Assembly (NCBI GenBank): GCA_964540725.1
Contig: CAZINU010000019.1
Span: 1-13,484 of the forward strand
Source: JANJWP01 sp964540725
GTDB taxonomy: Bacteria; Patescibacteriota; Gracilibacteria; BD1-5; UBA2023
Direction: 5' to 3'
Length of the DNA: 13,484 nt
Notes under the pieces: model-generated
Databases searched by the model: none
What the model was told of the DNA's origin: nothing
What the model saw: the letters and a program-made list of their open reading frames with translations, nothing else
Part shown: positions 1 through 8,384 of the stretch, in pieces
Position numbering within the stretch: position 1 is the first letter of the stretch
Layout: the number at the start of each line of letters is the position of its first letter
Made by a program: the position numbers and the translations under genes

Positions 1-1252
1 TTCACGGATACTTTTTCTTCAGATCGTCGAGAAGCGCCCGTATCCGGTAATGGGCGATTCATTCTGAAGCGGCGTAGTGCACCGCGTTTTCGACGAGGAC
101 GAGCGGTTCGATTTCGCGTTTGGCCTTCGTCTTGAGCGTCCGAACGCCATCCGGTCCTTCGACGTAATACGACGACGTCTTCTTTCCGGTAAGGAGTTCG
201 AAAATTCCGTACATGCTCGCGGCTTCCCGGACTTTCCGCAAATACCCGTTGGCCCTGGAGACGTACGTTTTCGGCAATTGGCCAAGCGCCAGGAAGGCGG
301 CGGCAAGGTCGCTTTCGTACCGGGGATAGGACAGGAGCGGGAGCCGTTCGACGTCGGCGGAAGAATGGTTGGCGAGGAACGTCATGAAGACGTTCCGGAG
401 GAGCGTTTCGTTATCCACGAGGTCGAGGGGGTTCCGGGCGAGCCGGCGGCAGGCGTCGGGGCGGAGTTCGAGCTCGACGCGGCGGACTTCCTCGGCCCCG
501 GCGAGGTGGGGAAAAAGGAACGCCTTGCCTTTCCGGAATGAGTCCAGGATCTTGTCGTACGTTCGGAAGAGGTAGTTGCGGTTCTTCGAGTTCCTGGGCT
601 CGTGGGTGTAGTAGGTTTGGGCGAATCCGTCGTACTTCTCGTCCTTTCCGATGGTGGCGTGCCACTGCTTCACCTTGTCGAAAAGGGAAGCGTGGAGGAC
701 CGGGAGGGGTACGGAGAAATCGGCGCAGACGTCAACGCGCCAAAGGGAGTCGGGTTCGATTTCGAAGTTCCGTTCGAGGAACGCCCGAAGGCCGGAAAGC
801 CCGAAGTTCGGGATTCGGCGGGCGGCGGCGAAGAACGACGAATAGACGACGACCTTGCTTTTGCCTTCGACCGTTCCGTTGTTCCCGGAGTAGAAGAGGG
901 CGAAGGCGTCGACCGCGCGGTCTTCCATGACGAACGTGAAGCCGTACGCGGCGGAATACGCGGAATCGTTCTTGATGCGCCGGTAGGTGAAGTGTTTGGA
1001 ATACTTGTCCGTGAACGGGATGTCGGCGTATCCGGAAGCGGAATTGTCCGTATCGATTCCGGTAGGGTCGAATTCGAAACGGAGGTTCCGGTGGTTGTGG
1101 AGGAATTCGAGCATGTCGGCCCCGAAGTAGAGGACGGAACCGGGCTCGAAGAGTTTCTTCGGGTGGATTTTCTTTTTCGGTTCCATACGGATTCGTGGGT
1201 TCGTTGAAATATCCCAATTTTCGGACTGTTTTTCTTTTCCGGTACCGGCCAT
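1..1252 (-). CDS. Putative Rep_trans-like replication initiator, C-terminus runs off the window
   Basis: About 417 residues are visible and the gene continues past position 1. Seen: WRVDVCADFS (residues 171-180), then NYLFRTYDK (226-234), then RRVELELRPD (257-266). This order (Arg-x-Asp strand, Tyr-Asp-Lys, then Arg-Val-Glu-Leu-Glu) resembles the replication initiation factor / Rep_trans family of rolling-circle plasmids and phages, whose members nick the origin and prime replication. The assignment rests on motif memory only. TGA codons at 59-61 and 2-4 are read as Gly; if TGA were a stop the protein would end at residue 397. The first ATG is at 1252, bounded upstream by an in-frame TAG at 1268. 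An internal ATG at 1186 (MEPKKK) is an alternative, and neither has a Shine-Dalgarno site. Its upstream flank is the hairpin-rich stretch and then tRNA-Phe, so it could belong to an integrated element. It could instead be an unrelated protein of unknown function. Confidence 0.5.
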
Positions 1253-1294
1253 TCGCTGTGGTATTCGCTACGTGGCGCGGAAATTGGGTGGTAC

Positions 1295-1341
1295 GGGGCG
1301 TCCCTGCTTACCGCCATTACTGTGGCGGTCGGGGGCGTCCC
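1295..1341. repeat. Direct repeat flanking a 7-bp hairpin upstream of the Rep-like gene
   Basis: GGGGCGTCCC occurs at 1295-1304 and 1332-1341. Between the copies lies the inverted repeat ACCGCCA (1310-1316) / TGGCGGT (1323-1329) with a 6-base loop. It sits 43 to 89 bases upstream of the Rep-like start. Direct repeats around a stem-loop are a common layout for replication origins or operators, but two 10-base copies in GC-rich DNA are weak evidence. Confidence 0.35.
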
Positions 1342-1409
1342 GCGAGCGACTTCCGGGAGGATTTCCGGGGGTTCCGTGGATCCGTGGGGAAGGTTGGTCC
1401 GTATCCGCC

Positions 1410-1434
1410 GTCGGAAAGTCTCCGACTTTCGGAC
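1410..1434. repeat. Inverted repeat, 11-bp stem with one mismatch
   Basis: GTCGGAAAGTC (1410-1420) and GACTTTCGGAC (1424-1434) form a stem with a single mismatch and a 3-base loop. No T-run follows on either strand, so it is not an obvious terminator. It is one of a series of stem-loops in this intergenic stretch. Confidence 0.45.
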
Positions 1435-1455
1435 AGCGTACCTTTGGCACCGTCA

Positions 1456-1474
1456 AAAACTCTGTTCGAGTTTT
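1456..1474. terminator. Symmetric hairpin with A/T flanks, possible bidirectional terminator
   Basis: AAAACTC (1456-1462) pairs with GAGTTTT (1468-1474) around the loop TGTTC. The A-run on one side and T-run on the other would give a U-tract in either direction, but the stem has only three strong pairs. Confidence 0.35.
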
Positions 1475-1491
1475 GGACAATGCCGGCAGGT

Positions 1492-1509
1492 AAAACCCCT
1501 GTCGGGGTT
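1492..1509 (-). terminator. Hairpin with short T-run, candidate minus-strand terminator
   Basis: On the minus strand AACCCC, loop GACA, GGGGTT is followed by TT. It lies 18 bases beyond the stop of the small ORF at 1527-1673, so it could end a short minus-strand transcript. The T-run is short. Confidence 0.4.
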
Positions 1510-1526
1510 CCTTGCGGGGCACGAGT

Positions 1527-1673
1527 TTAAAAGCGTTGCTTTGGGGAAGCGGAAAGATGATTCCGTAGGAGCGCGTTTTGGACGCGGAGCCTGTGGATTT
1601 CTAACTCAAGCTTCGGTATGCGTTCCAATTCGGCCAGGACTTCGAGCCTGGCGATGAATTCGAGTGCGTGCAT
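1527..1673 (-). CDS. Possible 48-residue leucine-rich helical protein (doubtful)
   Basis: This ATG-to-TAA reading frame encodes 48 residues. It begins MHALEFIARLEVLAELERIP and continues with leucines at helical spacing and many charged residues, as in a short amphipathic helix or coiled coil, ending in a basic tail. A terminator-like hairpin follows the stop. Against it: there is no Shine-Dalgarno site, part of it is covered by an inverted repeat (1633-1652), and TGA is not a stop here, so chance open frames are common. If real, its position between the Rep-like gene and the tRNA, on the same strand, would fit a small control protein. That is inference; I do not recognise a family. Confidence 0.22.
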   Translation of the reverse strand: MHALEFIARLEVLAELERIPKLELEIHRLRVQNALLRNHLSASPKQRF

Positions 1674-1702
1674 GTGGGGGTGGGTAAGTTTTTCGCTCGT
1701 TG

Positions 1703-1741
1703 AAAAAGCCCATTCCACCGAAGAAGGGCCAGGGGCTTTTT
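1703..1741. terminator. Symmetric hairpin AAAAAGCCC / GGGCTTTTT, possible bidirectional terminator
   Basis: AAAAAGCCC (1703-1711) pairs with GGGCTTTTT (1733-1741) around a 21-base loop, giving a U-tract on both strands. On the minus strand it lies about 100 bases beyond the tRNA and could be a back-up terminator. The large loop weakens it. Confidence 0.45.
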
Positions 1742-1793
1742 GTTTACGCGGGGGGATTTTCAACAGTCCTGTGGACCGTGTGTCGTTGCAAGA

Positions 1794-1822
1794 AAAAATC
1801 GCTCTTTCGTAGAGCGACTTTT
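1794..1822 (-). terminator. Intrinsic terminator of the tRNA-Phe transcript
   Basis: On the minus strand TCGCTCT, loop ACGAA, AGAGCGA is followed by six Ts. The stem is a perfect 7 bp and starts about 25 bases after the tRNA CCA end. An A/T flank on the other side lets it work in the plus direction too. Confidence 0.75.
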
Positions 1823-1842
1823 CCTTGTTCTGTTCTGAAGAA

Positions 1843-1917
1843 TGGTGGCGAGGGGCGGGATCGAACCGCCGACACACGGATTTTCAGTCCGCTGCTCTAC
1901 CACTGAGCTACCCCGCC
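1843..1917 (-). tRNA. tRNA-Phe (anticodon GAA), CCA encoded
   Basis: The minus strand folds as a complete cloverleaf of 75 bases including the encoded CCA (1843-1845). The acceptor arm GGCGGGG pairs with CCUCGCC (one G-U), the D arm contains GCUC/GAGC, the anticodon stem GCGGA/UCCGU encloses the loop CUGAAAA with anticodon GAA, and the T arm GGCGG/CCGCC carries UUCGAUC. It lies 64 bases downstream of dnaE on the same strand, with its own promoter-like sequence and terminator, so it is probably a separate transcription unit. Its 3' end faces the Rep-like gene, which is the side where integrative elements usually insert. Confidence 0.95.
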
Positions 1918-1946
1918 AGGGGTTTGCCAATTTTGAAGGCCCGGGA

Positions 1947-1974
1947 ATCATAAAGAAAAACCCGGGGATTGCAA
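1947..1974 (-). promoter_or_regulatory. Candidate sigma-70-type promoter of tRNA-Phe
   Basis: On the minus strand TTGCAA (-35, 1974-1969) and TATGAT (-10, 1952-1947) are separated by 16 bases, placing the start of transcription roughly 20 bases before the tRNA. It overlaps the dnaE terminator region. Confidence 0.5.
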
Positions 1975-1989
1975 ACCTTTTTTATCCCC
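1951..1989 (-). terminator. Candidate dnaE terminator
   Basis: On the minus strand GGGGAT (1989-1984, overlapping the last dnaE codons) pairs with ATCCCC (1969-1964) and is followed by GGGTTTTTCTTT. The stem is only 6 bp with a 14-base loop, so moderate confidence. Confidence 0.45.
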
Positions 1990-4900
1990 ATCGGGAGACT
2001 GCCCACGACTTCACCCGTTCGGGCGTTTCGACGTCCAATTTCGTATCGATTTTCTGTCCGTTCAAATCCAATTCGATTCGGTATTTTCCCCGGGGTTCGT
2101 CTTGAAGGAAGGCTTTTAAGTCGAGAAGGTCGGCTTTCGTCGCCGTTCGCGGAACTTTCAGAACGAAGATTTCGCTCTCGCCTCCGGCGGTATCGTCCTT
2201 CATTTCGTAAAAACTCACCTTCGCCCGGCGGTCGAACAGTTTCATATCCATCGCCTGGTCCCGAATGGCCGTAATGGTCGCGGTGCGCAGCGAATTCGCC
2301 ACGACCGAAATTTCCGCGTTTTCTTCGGAACACTTCAACCCCCCTTCGACGAAGGCGATCCGATCTTCCTCGAGAAGGGCTCCGAGCGTGTCGTAATCCT
2401 TGGGAAATACGACGATCGAGAAACGGAAATCGAACGAATCGCAGCTCGCGATCGCCATCATTTTTCCGGTTTTGGTCTGCACTCGTCGAACGGTCGTAAT
2501 GGCCCCCATGAAGCGGACGCGGGGGTCGCGGCGTTCCTTCTTTTCCTTCGGGTCTTTCGCCGCCGCGTCGCGTCATTCGGTTCAGGCGTCCGCTTGGGCG
2601 GTCGGAATCGGAACGCTCACGGCGGCCGTCGCGGGGGCGGGGGAGTGTCCGCTTCCGTCTTCGGCCTCGTCTTCGTGTTCCGAGAAATCGTCGCGTTCGG
2701 CCATGCGCTTCTTGAATTCCACGACGTGCTCTTTGCCGATGGTACGTTTTTCCACGTAGGTTTTCAGTCCGTCGAGCGGATGTCCGGAGACCGGGTATCC
2801 GATAATCGACTTCTCTCCGCGGATGATCTCCTCGTACGAGAGCGGCTTCGCCGTTTCGAGTTGGAATTTCAGATGGTCCATTTCGGCGTGGCCGAGGTCG
2901 AAGAGCCCGATTTGGGAGGTGGCGTTCTTATGCTCGTGTTCCTTCGCGTACGCCGTCATTTTCGGAATCGACGCGAGTAGGCTCGCTCGTTCGCCGAAGC
3001 GGTCCATGGCCCCGGAGAGCGTGAGGGCTTCGAGCGTTTTTCGATTCACGACTTCCGTTCCCGCACGGGTGAGGAAGTCTACCACGTCGGAATAGGGACG
3101 ATCGCTCCGCCCCTCGCGGATAGCTTCGATGGGGCCGTCGCCGATACCCTTGACGGCTTTGAGCCCGAAACGGATGGTCTTCCCGTCGATGAACGTAAAA
3201 TGCTTCATGGATTCGTTCACATCCGGCGGAAGGACCGTAATGCCCTTTGCCTTACACTCTTCGATTTCCATCGTAATGCGCTCGGTATCGTCTTCGTCCG
3301 AAACCATGAGCGCCGTCATGAATTCGGTGGGGTAGTACGCTTTGAGGAAGGCCGTTTGGTACGCGATCATCGAGTAACAGGCCGCGTGCGACTTGTTGAA
3401 CGAGTAGTCCGCCGCCGGCATGACCATCTTCTCATAGATGAATTCCGAAGTTTCGGGCTTGTACCCGTTCGTCTCCTCCGCCTTCTTTACGAAGTCGATC
3501 TTGATCTTTTCAACGACTTCGCGAATCTTCTTTCCGACTCACCGACGCAGAAGGTCGGCTTCGCCGAGCGAGAATCCTCCCATCGATTGGGAGAGTTGCA
3601 TGAGCTGTTCCTGGTAGACGGCGATTCCGTACGAAACGTCGAGGTACGGGCCGAGGTCGCGCTGGAGCTTTACGGATTCCTCCTTCACGGTCTCGCGTCC
3701 GTATTTCTTCAGGAGGATCTGTTCCAACTCTTCCATCATGTACGAAACCCGTTCGAGTCCGGCCTTGCGGCGGATATAGATGGGAATGAACGCCATCGGC
3801 CCCGGGCGGTAGAGCGCCACCATGGCGACGATGTCTTCGAATTTGTTCGGCTTCAGTTCCCGCAGGTATTTCCGCATGCCGGCGGATTCGAATTGGAATA
3901 CTCCGGTCGTATCCCCTTCGGCGAAGACCTTGAAGACCTTCCGGTCTTCATAGTCGATTTTCAACATGTCGATGTCGACGCCGTGCTGACTTTTTACGAT
4001 CTTCAGGCACCGCTCGATGATAGTGAGGTTGCGGAGGCCGAGGAAGTCCATTTTTAAGAGTCCGAGATCTTCGAGCGGCTTCGCGGAGAATTGGGTGACC
4101 GTCGAATGCGAATCCTTGGGCGGGTGCTGAAGCGGACAGTAGTCCGTCATGGGCTTGGGCGCGATGATGACCGCGCAGGCGTGCACGCCCAGTTGTCTCA
4201 CCGATCCTTCGAGCTTGAGCGCGTTCGAGACGACTTTCTTGTACCGTTCGTCGCCCTCGATGGCGCTCTTGAATTCGACCGAGGCTTCGAGCGCGTCCTT
4301 CAAGCGGGTTCCGGGTTTCGCGGGAATGAGTTGGGCGAGCTTGTTCATTTCGGCGAACGGAATGCCGAGCACCTTTCCGACGTCTTTGACCGCCGCGCGC
4401 GCCGCCATCGTTCCGAAGGTGCAAATCTGCGCGACGTGTTCCGATCCGTACTTTCCGCGGACGTACTCGAGCACCCGTTCGCGGCCTTCGTCGGAAAAGT
4501 CCACGTCGATATCCGGCATGGAGACGCGGGAAGGGTTCAGGAAGCGTTCGAAGAGGAGTCCGTAGGGGAGGGGGTCGATGTCCGTGATGCCCGAAAGGTA
4601 GGCAAGAAGGGCTCCCGCCGCCGATCAGCGTCCCGGACCGACCGGAACCCCGTTGTCCTTGGCCCAGTTGATGAAGTCGGAGACGATGTTGAAGTACCCG
4701 TTGAATCCCATGAGGTCGACGACCGTCAGTTCGTAGTCGATGCGGTCGAGAATCGTCCGCCGGTTTTCGTCCATGGCGGCGATGGCGTTCCGCGTACGTT
4801 CCGTCCGGTACGACATGGCGAGCTCCATGAGTTCGGAGAGCGACATGTCCGAAAGCTTCTTTTCGGGCTTGGGAACGTCGGTCTTGTGGATGAGTTCGTC

Positions 4901-5914
4901 GATGTCGTCGTCGGACAATCCGAATTCGAAGCGGCGATTGAGACCCGAGTAGCAGAGCCGGCGAAGATTCCACTCTTCCTCGTCGATACGCTTGACGCCC
5001 GACGGAATTTTCGCGACGTAGGACCCGTAGCGGGCATGGTCGTCGGGGTCGAGCTCGAATTTCGGGATAAGGGTTTGTCCGTAAGGAATCGAGAGCGTGA
5101 TCTTTTCCGCGATTTCGAGCGTATTTTCGCAGGCTTTCGGAAAGTACGCGAAGAGTTCCGCCATTTCCTCGGCGCTCCGGACCGAATAGTCGCCTTCGAT
5201 CAGCGTGGGGCGGTCGGGGTCTTCGAGCGGTCGTCCGTCGCCGATGCAGGAAAGGAGGTCTTGGGCTTCGGAATCGTCTTTTCGGGCGTAGTACGCGTGG
5301 TTGGTGGCGACGACCGGGTGTCCGTATTTTTTCGAAAGGCCTACGAACGCCTGATTGACCTTTCCTTGGGTTCCGCGGTCCGGGTGTTCTTGGATTTCGA
5401 GGTAGAAGTCGCCGGCTCCGTAGAGGGATTCGTAGTACGAAATGCGCTCGCGGATGAAGTCCTCGCTTTTTCCCGTAATGACGTGCTGGGCGATTTCGCC
5501 GGTATGGTCCCCGGAGAGGGCGATGAGACCGTGGCGGTAGGTTTCGAGGAGTTCGAAATCGACGCGCGGACGGCCGTTGTACATGCCCTCGAGGTACGAC
5601 TTCGTAACGAGTTGGATCAGGTTGAGATAGCCGTCGAAATCCCGCGCGAGGAGCACGAGTTGGTAGAGGTCGTTGTCTTTGTCGCGGTTCGACCGCCCTT
5701 TGCGGGAAACGATGAATTCCACCCCGATGATGGCTTTTACCTCTTCGGCCTTACAGGCTTTGTAAAATTCGAACGCCCCGTGCAGGTTTCCGGCATCGGT
5801 GAGCGCGATGGCGGACATGCCGAGTTCCTTGGCGCGCTTGGCGTAGACCCCGGGCTTTCAGAGTCCGGAGAGGAACGAATAATGCGAATGGACGTGGAGA
5901 TGGACGAACGACAC
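1982..5914 (-). CDS. dnaE: DNA polymerase III subunit alpha (DnaE), five UGA-Gly codons
   Basis: This is the replicative polymerase, 1310 residues, longer than the usual 1100-1200. Order seen: N-terminal PHP domain starting SFVHLHVHSHYS with LTDAGNLHG at 38-46; the palm with VGPGRGSAAG around G430 and PDIDVDFSD, whose catalytic Asp are D470 and D472; LKMDFLGL with D623; LLRRGVGKK around G792; fingers PAADYSFNKSHAACYS; HhH IRFGLKAVKGIGDG near 915-927; a clamp-binding-like QIGLF at 1001-1005; a Pro/Ala/charged linker around 1080-1130; then an OB fold from RVRFMGAITTVRR. In-frame TGA gives Gly 19, 430, 792, 1111 and 1114; G430 is near-invariant in the family. The GTG start at 5914 puts the conserved HLHVH near the N-terminus, and no in-frame ATG lies upstream. 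There is no Shine-Dalgarno site; the start follows a C-rich tract. It ends in TAA. Confidence 0.96.
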
Positions 5915-5995
5915 GGGAGGGGGGGTTCGGCGGTTTCGCGTATGCGGCGCCGGGAGATTTCCGAAGACATTTTCGGAGGCGTTTCAAACGCCGGA

Positions 5996-6023
5996 AGTGT
6001 ACCCATGAATGGGGGGTTGTAAA
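5996..6023 (-). promoter_or_regulatory. Candidate dnaE promoter with structured leader
   Basis: On the minus strand TTTACA (6023-6018) and TACACT (6001-5996) are 16 bases apart. The predicted leader of about 75 bases contains two small hairpins, GGCGTT/AACGCC (5978-5992) and TCCGAA/TTCGGA (5960-5977), before the GTG start. The boxes are imperfect. Confidence 0.35.
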
Positions 6024-6126
6024 GATTGCCGAATGCGATCGTTGTTTTTAAATCCATGGCCGTCCATGTCGGCACGAATACTCTCGCTCTCCCGACCGAA
6101 GCGTTCCCGAACCAGTAACTCCGTAC

Positions 6127-6154
6127 TTGAACCCGTACCCAAAACGCGTATACT
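6127..6154 (+). promoter_or_regulatory. Candidate promoter of the moxR operon
   Basis: TTGAAC (6127-6132) and TATACT (6149-6154) are separated by 16 bases, a good sigma-70-type match located 31 bases before the moxR ATG. Transcription would start near 6161, inside the hairpin that follows. Confidence 0.6.
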
Positions 6155-6155
6155 C

Positions 6156-6185
6156 GCGGCAAGTTCTCACTTGCCGCTTTTTCTT
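6156..6185 (+). terminator. Terminator-like hairpin directly before the moxR start codon
   Basis: GCGGCAAG (6156-6163), loop TTCTCA, CTTGCCGC (6170-6177) and then TTTTTCTT abut the ATG at 6186. An 8-bp perfect stem plus a U-tract looks like an intrinsic plus-strand terminator. It could end a short upstream transcript, or act as an attenuator or insulator for readthrough into moxR. Confidence 0.6.
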
Positions 6186-7160
6186 ATGCCGGAATCGAAA
6201 CGCACCGCTATCACCGAAGCGTACGCCGCCCTCTCCGCCGAAATTTCGAAAGCCGTCGTCGGACAGGAGTCCCTCATCCGAAGTCTGTGCGTCGCGCTCT
6301 TCGCTTCCGGACACGTCCTCCTCGAAGGCGTTCCCGGGTTGGCGAAAACGCTTGCCGCGGAATCGCTCGCGGCAAGTCTCGGGCTCTCGAACGTACGCAT
6401 CCAATTTACGCCCGACCTCTTGCCGTCGGATATCGTCGGAACCGAAACCTACCGCCCGCAGACCGGCGAATTCTCCGTTCGGAAGGGGTCGATTTTCGCT
6501 TCCGTCGTAGTGGCCGACGAAATCAACCGGGCGCCGTCCAAGGTTCAGTCGGCCTTGCTCGAAGCTATGCAGGAGCATCAGGTCAGCATCGCGGGGGAGA
6601 CGTTCGCGCTCCCCGAGCCGTTCTTCGTCGTCGCTACCATGAATCCGCTCGAAGAAGAGGGGACGTATCCGCTTCCCGAGGCCTCGCTGGACCGTTTTCT
6701 TTTAAAAGTCCGCGTCGAGTATCCCGACCGTTCCCACGAACTCGAAATTATGCGGAGAATGGCCTCCGGCAATGCTCCCAAGCTTTCCGGCGTCCTGAAT
6801 CGCGCCGAAGTTTCGGACATTCGCCGTCAAGTCGAGGAGTCGACCTATGCCGACGAAAAGGTCTACGCCTACGTCGCCGACTTGGTTTCGGCCACGAGAA
6901 ATCCCGCCGAATACGGACTTCGCGACATTGCCGAATACGTCGCGTACGGAGTTTCCCCCCGCGCGTCCGTCGGACTCGTCCGGGCTTCCAAGGCGCTCGC
7001 GGCCATTTCGGGGCGCGATTACGTCATTCCCGAAGACGTCCGCGCCGTCGCCCCCGAAGTGCTCCGTCACCGTATCGGCCTTTCGTTCGAAGGCATTTCG
7101 AAGGGAATCTCGCCCGACCGAATCGTCCACCACGTCCTTTCGCACGTTCCGCTCCCGTAG
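6186..7160 (+). CDS. MoxR-family AAA+ ATPase
   Basis: This 324-residue protein has the usual length for the MoxR family of chaperone-like AAA+ ATPases. Seen: Walker A GVPGLAKT (48-55), Walker B VVVADE (107-112), the family stretch NRAPSKVQSALLEAMQE, and sensor 1 with ATMNPLEEEGTYPLPEASLD, followed by Arg170 in LDRF. A C-terminal lid follows with VSPRASVGL. It is the first gene of an operon with DUF2157, GDYXXLXY and DUF58 genes (gaps of 18, 12 and 4 bases). MoxR proteins commonly pair with DUF58/vWA proteins and are thought to assemble or activate partner complexes; the substrate here is unknown. The ATG at 6186 is chosen because it gives a standard N-terminus; an in-frame ATG at 6009 would add an atypical extension. 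There is no Shine-Dalgarno site. It has no UGA codon and ends in TAG. Confidence 0.95.
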   Translation: MPESKRTAITEAYAALSAEISKAVVGQESLIRSLCVALFASGHVLLEGVPGLAKTLAAESLAASLGLSNVRIQFTPDLLPSDIVGTETYRPQTGEFSVRKGSIFASVVVADEINRAPSKVQSALLEAMQEHQVSIAGETFALPEPFFVVATMNPLEEEGTYPLPEASLDRFLLKVRVEYPDRSHELEIMRRMASGNAPKLSGVLNRAEVSDIRRQVEESTYADEKVYAYVADLVSATRNPAEYGLRDIAEYVAYGVSPRASVGLVRASKALAAISGRDYVIPEDVRAVAPEVLRHRIGLSFEGISKGISPDRIVHHVLSHVPLP

Positions 7161-7178
7161 TTCCTTACTTTTCCGACC

Positions 7179-8372
7179 ATGTCCGCCGACGCGTTCCATA
7201 CGAAGCTCGAACGATCCGTTTCCGAATGGGTCGAACGGAAGGTCATACCGAAGAAATCGGGCGATGCTATCCTCGCGTTCGAACGTTCCCGCGAGACGGA
7301 AGGGGACGCTTCGAAGCTCGTTCCCTTCCTCGCGACCATCGGGGCAGTATTCGTCGGGCTCGGGTTTATCCTGTATTTCGCCGCGAATTGGGATACGATG
7401 TCGAATTTCTTCAAGCTCGCCGTCCTTTCCGTCGCCACCTTCGCGGTCACCCTCGCGGCGTTTTTCTGCCTGTACGTCCGCGAAATGCCGAAAACCGGAC
7501 AAGCGCTCGCCCTGCTCGGTTCCATTCTCTACGGAGCGTCCATATTCTTGGTGGGCCAAGCGTACAACCTGGGAGGAACCGTTCCCGGGGCCATTCTTCT
7601 CTGGATTGCGGGGATCGTGCCGATCGCCTACGTATCGGCGTTGAAACCGTACCCGTTCCTCCTTTCCGTTCTCTTGCTCGCGTGGACGGTCGCGGAACTC
7701 GAAAATTCCGGAACGACCGAACGGGCGATGATTTGGATTCCGTTCGCCCTGGGATTTCTCCTCTCCGGATTCGCCCGATGGCACTCGTCCCCATACGCGG
7801 ATTTTTCGAAGGCGTACGCTCGAATCGGGCTTTTCTTCGTTTTTTCGTGAATCTTTCTTTTTACCTTCAAGGACGTTCCGTACTATTTCGATACCGCCTC
7901 CTACGGAGCGGTCCTGCTTTTCGGAATGATGGCCGCCGGCGTCTTGGCCTACGCCGCCGACGTCGTCCGGAAGCGGGCGTTCGTTACGGCGGAAGACGGA
8001 ACGGCGCTCGCGGCCGTCGTCTTCGTCCTCCTCTCCGGAACCTTCTTCGCCGTGCTGCCCGACGATTCTTCGTCGACCCTTTCGTCCCGTACGGACTTCG
8101 AAACGCCCTTTGCCGTCTTCTCGAACCTCTTTTTCGTCGCCTTCGCCATCGGCAGTATCGCCGCCGGACTTTCGAAGCGCAGTCCGTTCGCCATAAACGT
8201 CTCGCTCTTCTTCCTTGCCGCGTTCATTCTGACGAAGTACTTCGATTGGTTCTTCGACATGATGGATCGTGCCCTCTTCTTTATTTTCGGAGGAGCCCTC
8301 CTCATGTTCGGCGGATGGTTCGTCGAACGTCGCCGCCGGAATCTCGTACGCTCTTTGGAACGCTCCGAATAA
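7179..8372 (+). CDS. DUF2157-type polytopic membrane protein, one UGA-Gly codon
   Basis: This 397-residue protein is restored by reading TGA at 7848-7850 as Gly224. A soluble N-terminus of about 45 residues with WVERKVIPKKSGDAIL is followed by roughly twelve hydrophobic segments, the first being FLATIGAVFVGLGFILYF followed by AANWD, a pattern typical of the DUF2157 family. The position just before a GDYXXLXY gene supports this, since the two families usually occur together. The function of DUF2157 is not established; an integral inner-membrane role is likely from the sequence. It starts at ATG 7179, 18 bases after moxR, preceded by a pyrimidine-rich tract rather than a Shine-Dalgarno site. 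It ends with a basic tail and TAA. Confidence 0.85.
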
Positions 8373-8384
8373 CCCCTTTTTCCC

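Larger units (their letters stand above)
1253..1842. other. Hairpin-rich intergenic region between the Rep-like gene and tRNA-Phe
   Basis: This stretch of about 590 bases has no convincing gene apart from a doubtful 48-codon ORF. It contains at least five inverted repeats (near 1310-1329, 1410-1434, 1456-1474, 1494-1509 and 1703-1741) and a strong terminator next to the tRNA at 1794-1822. Two copies of GGGGCGTCCC (1295-1304 and 1332-1341) flank the first hairpin. The density of stem-loops beside a Rep-like gene could mean an origin or control region. Several may simply be transcription terminators. Confidence 0.5.

Noticed and set aside
1253..1842. CRISPR array or rRNA fragment in the hairpin-rich region
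   Set aside because: There are no regularly spaced repeats of 25-40 bases and no recognisable rRNA sequence, only individual unrelated stem-loops.
1982..5914. dnaE as a pseudogene or several adjacent gene fragments
   Set aside because: All pieces are in one frame, separated only by TGA, with no frameshift or lost motif, and Gly at the TGA positions restores conserved sequence.
4091..6022. Plus-strand open frame of about 640 codons opposite dnaE
   Set aside because: It is the antisense shadow of dnaE, with a biased composition rich in Val, Arg, Glu, Gly and Phe and no recognisable domain.
6009..6185. Upstream ATG at 6009 as the moxR start
   Set aside because: It would add 59 atypical residues translated through the promoter and the terminator-like hairpin; the ATG at 6186 gives a normal MoxR N-terminus.
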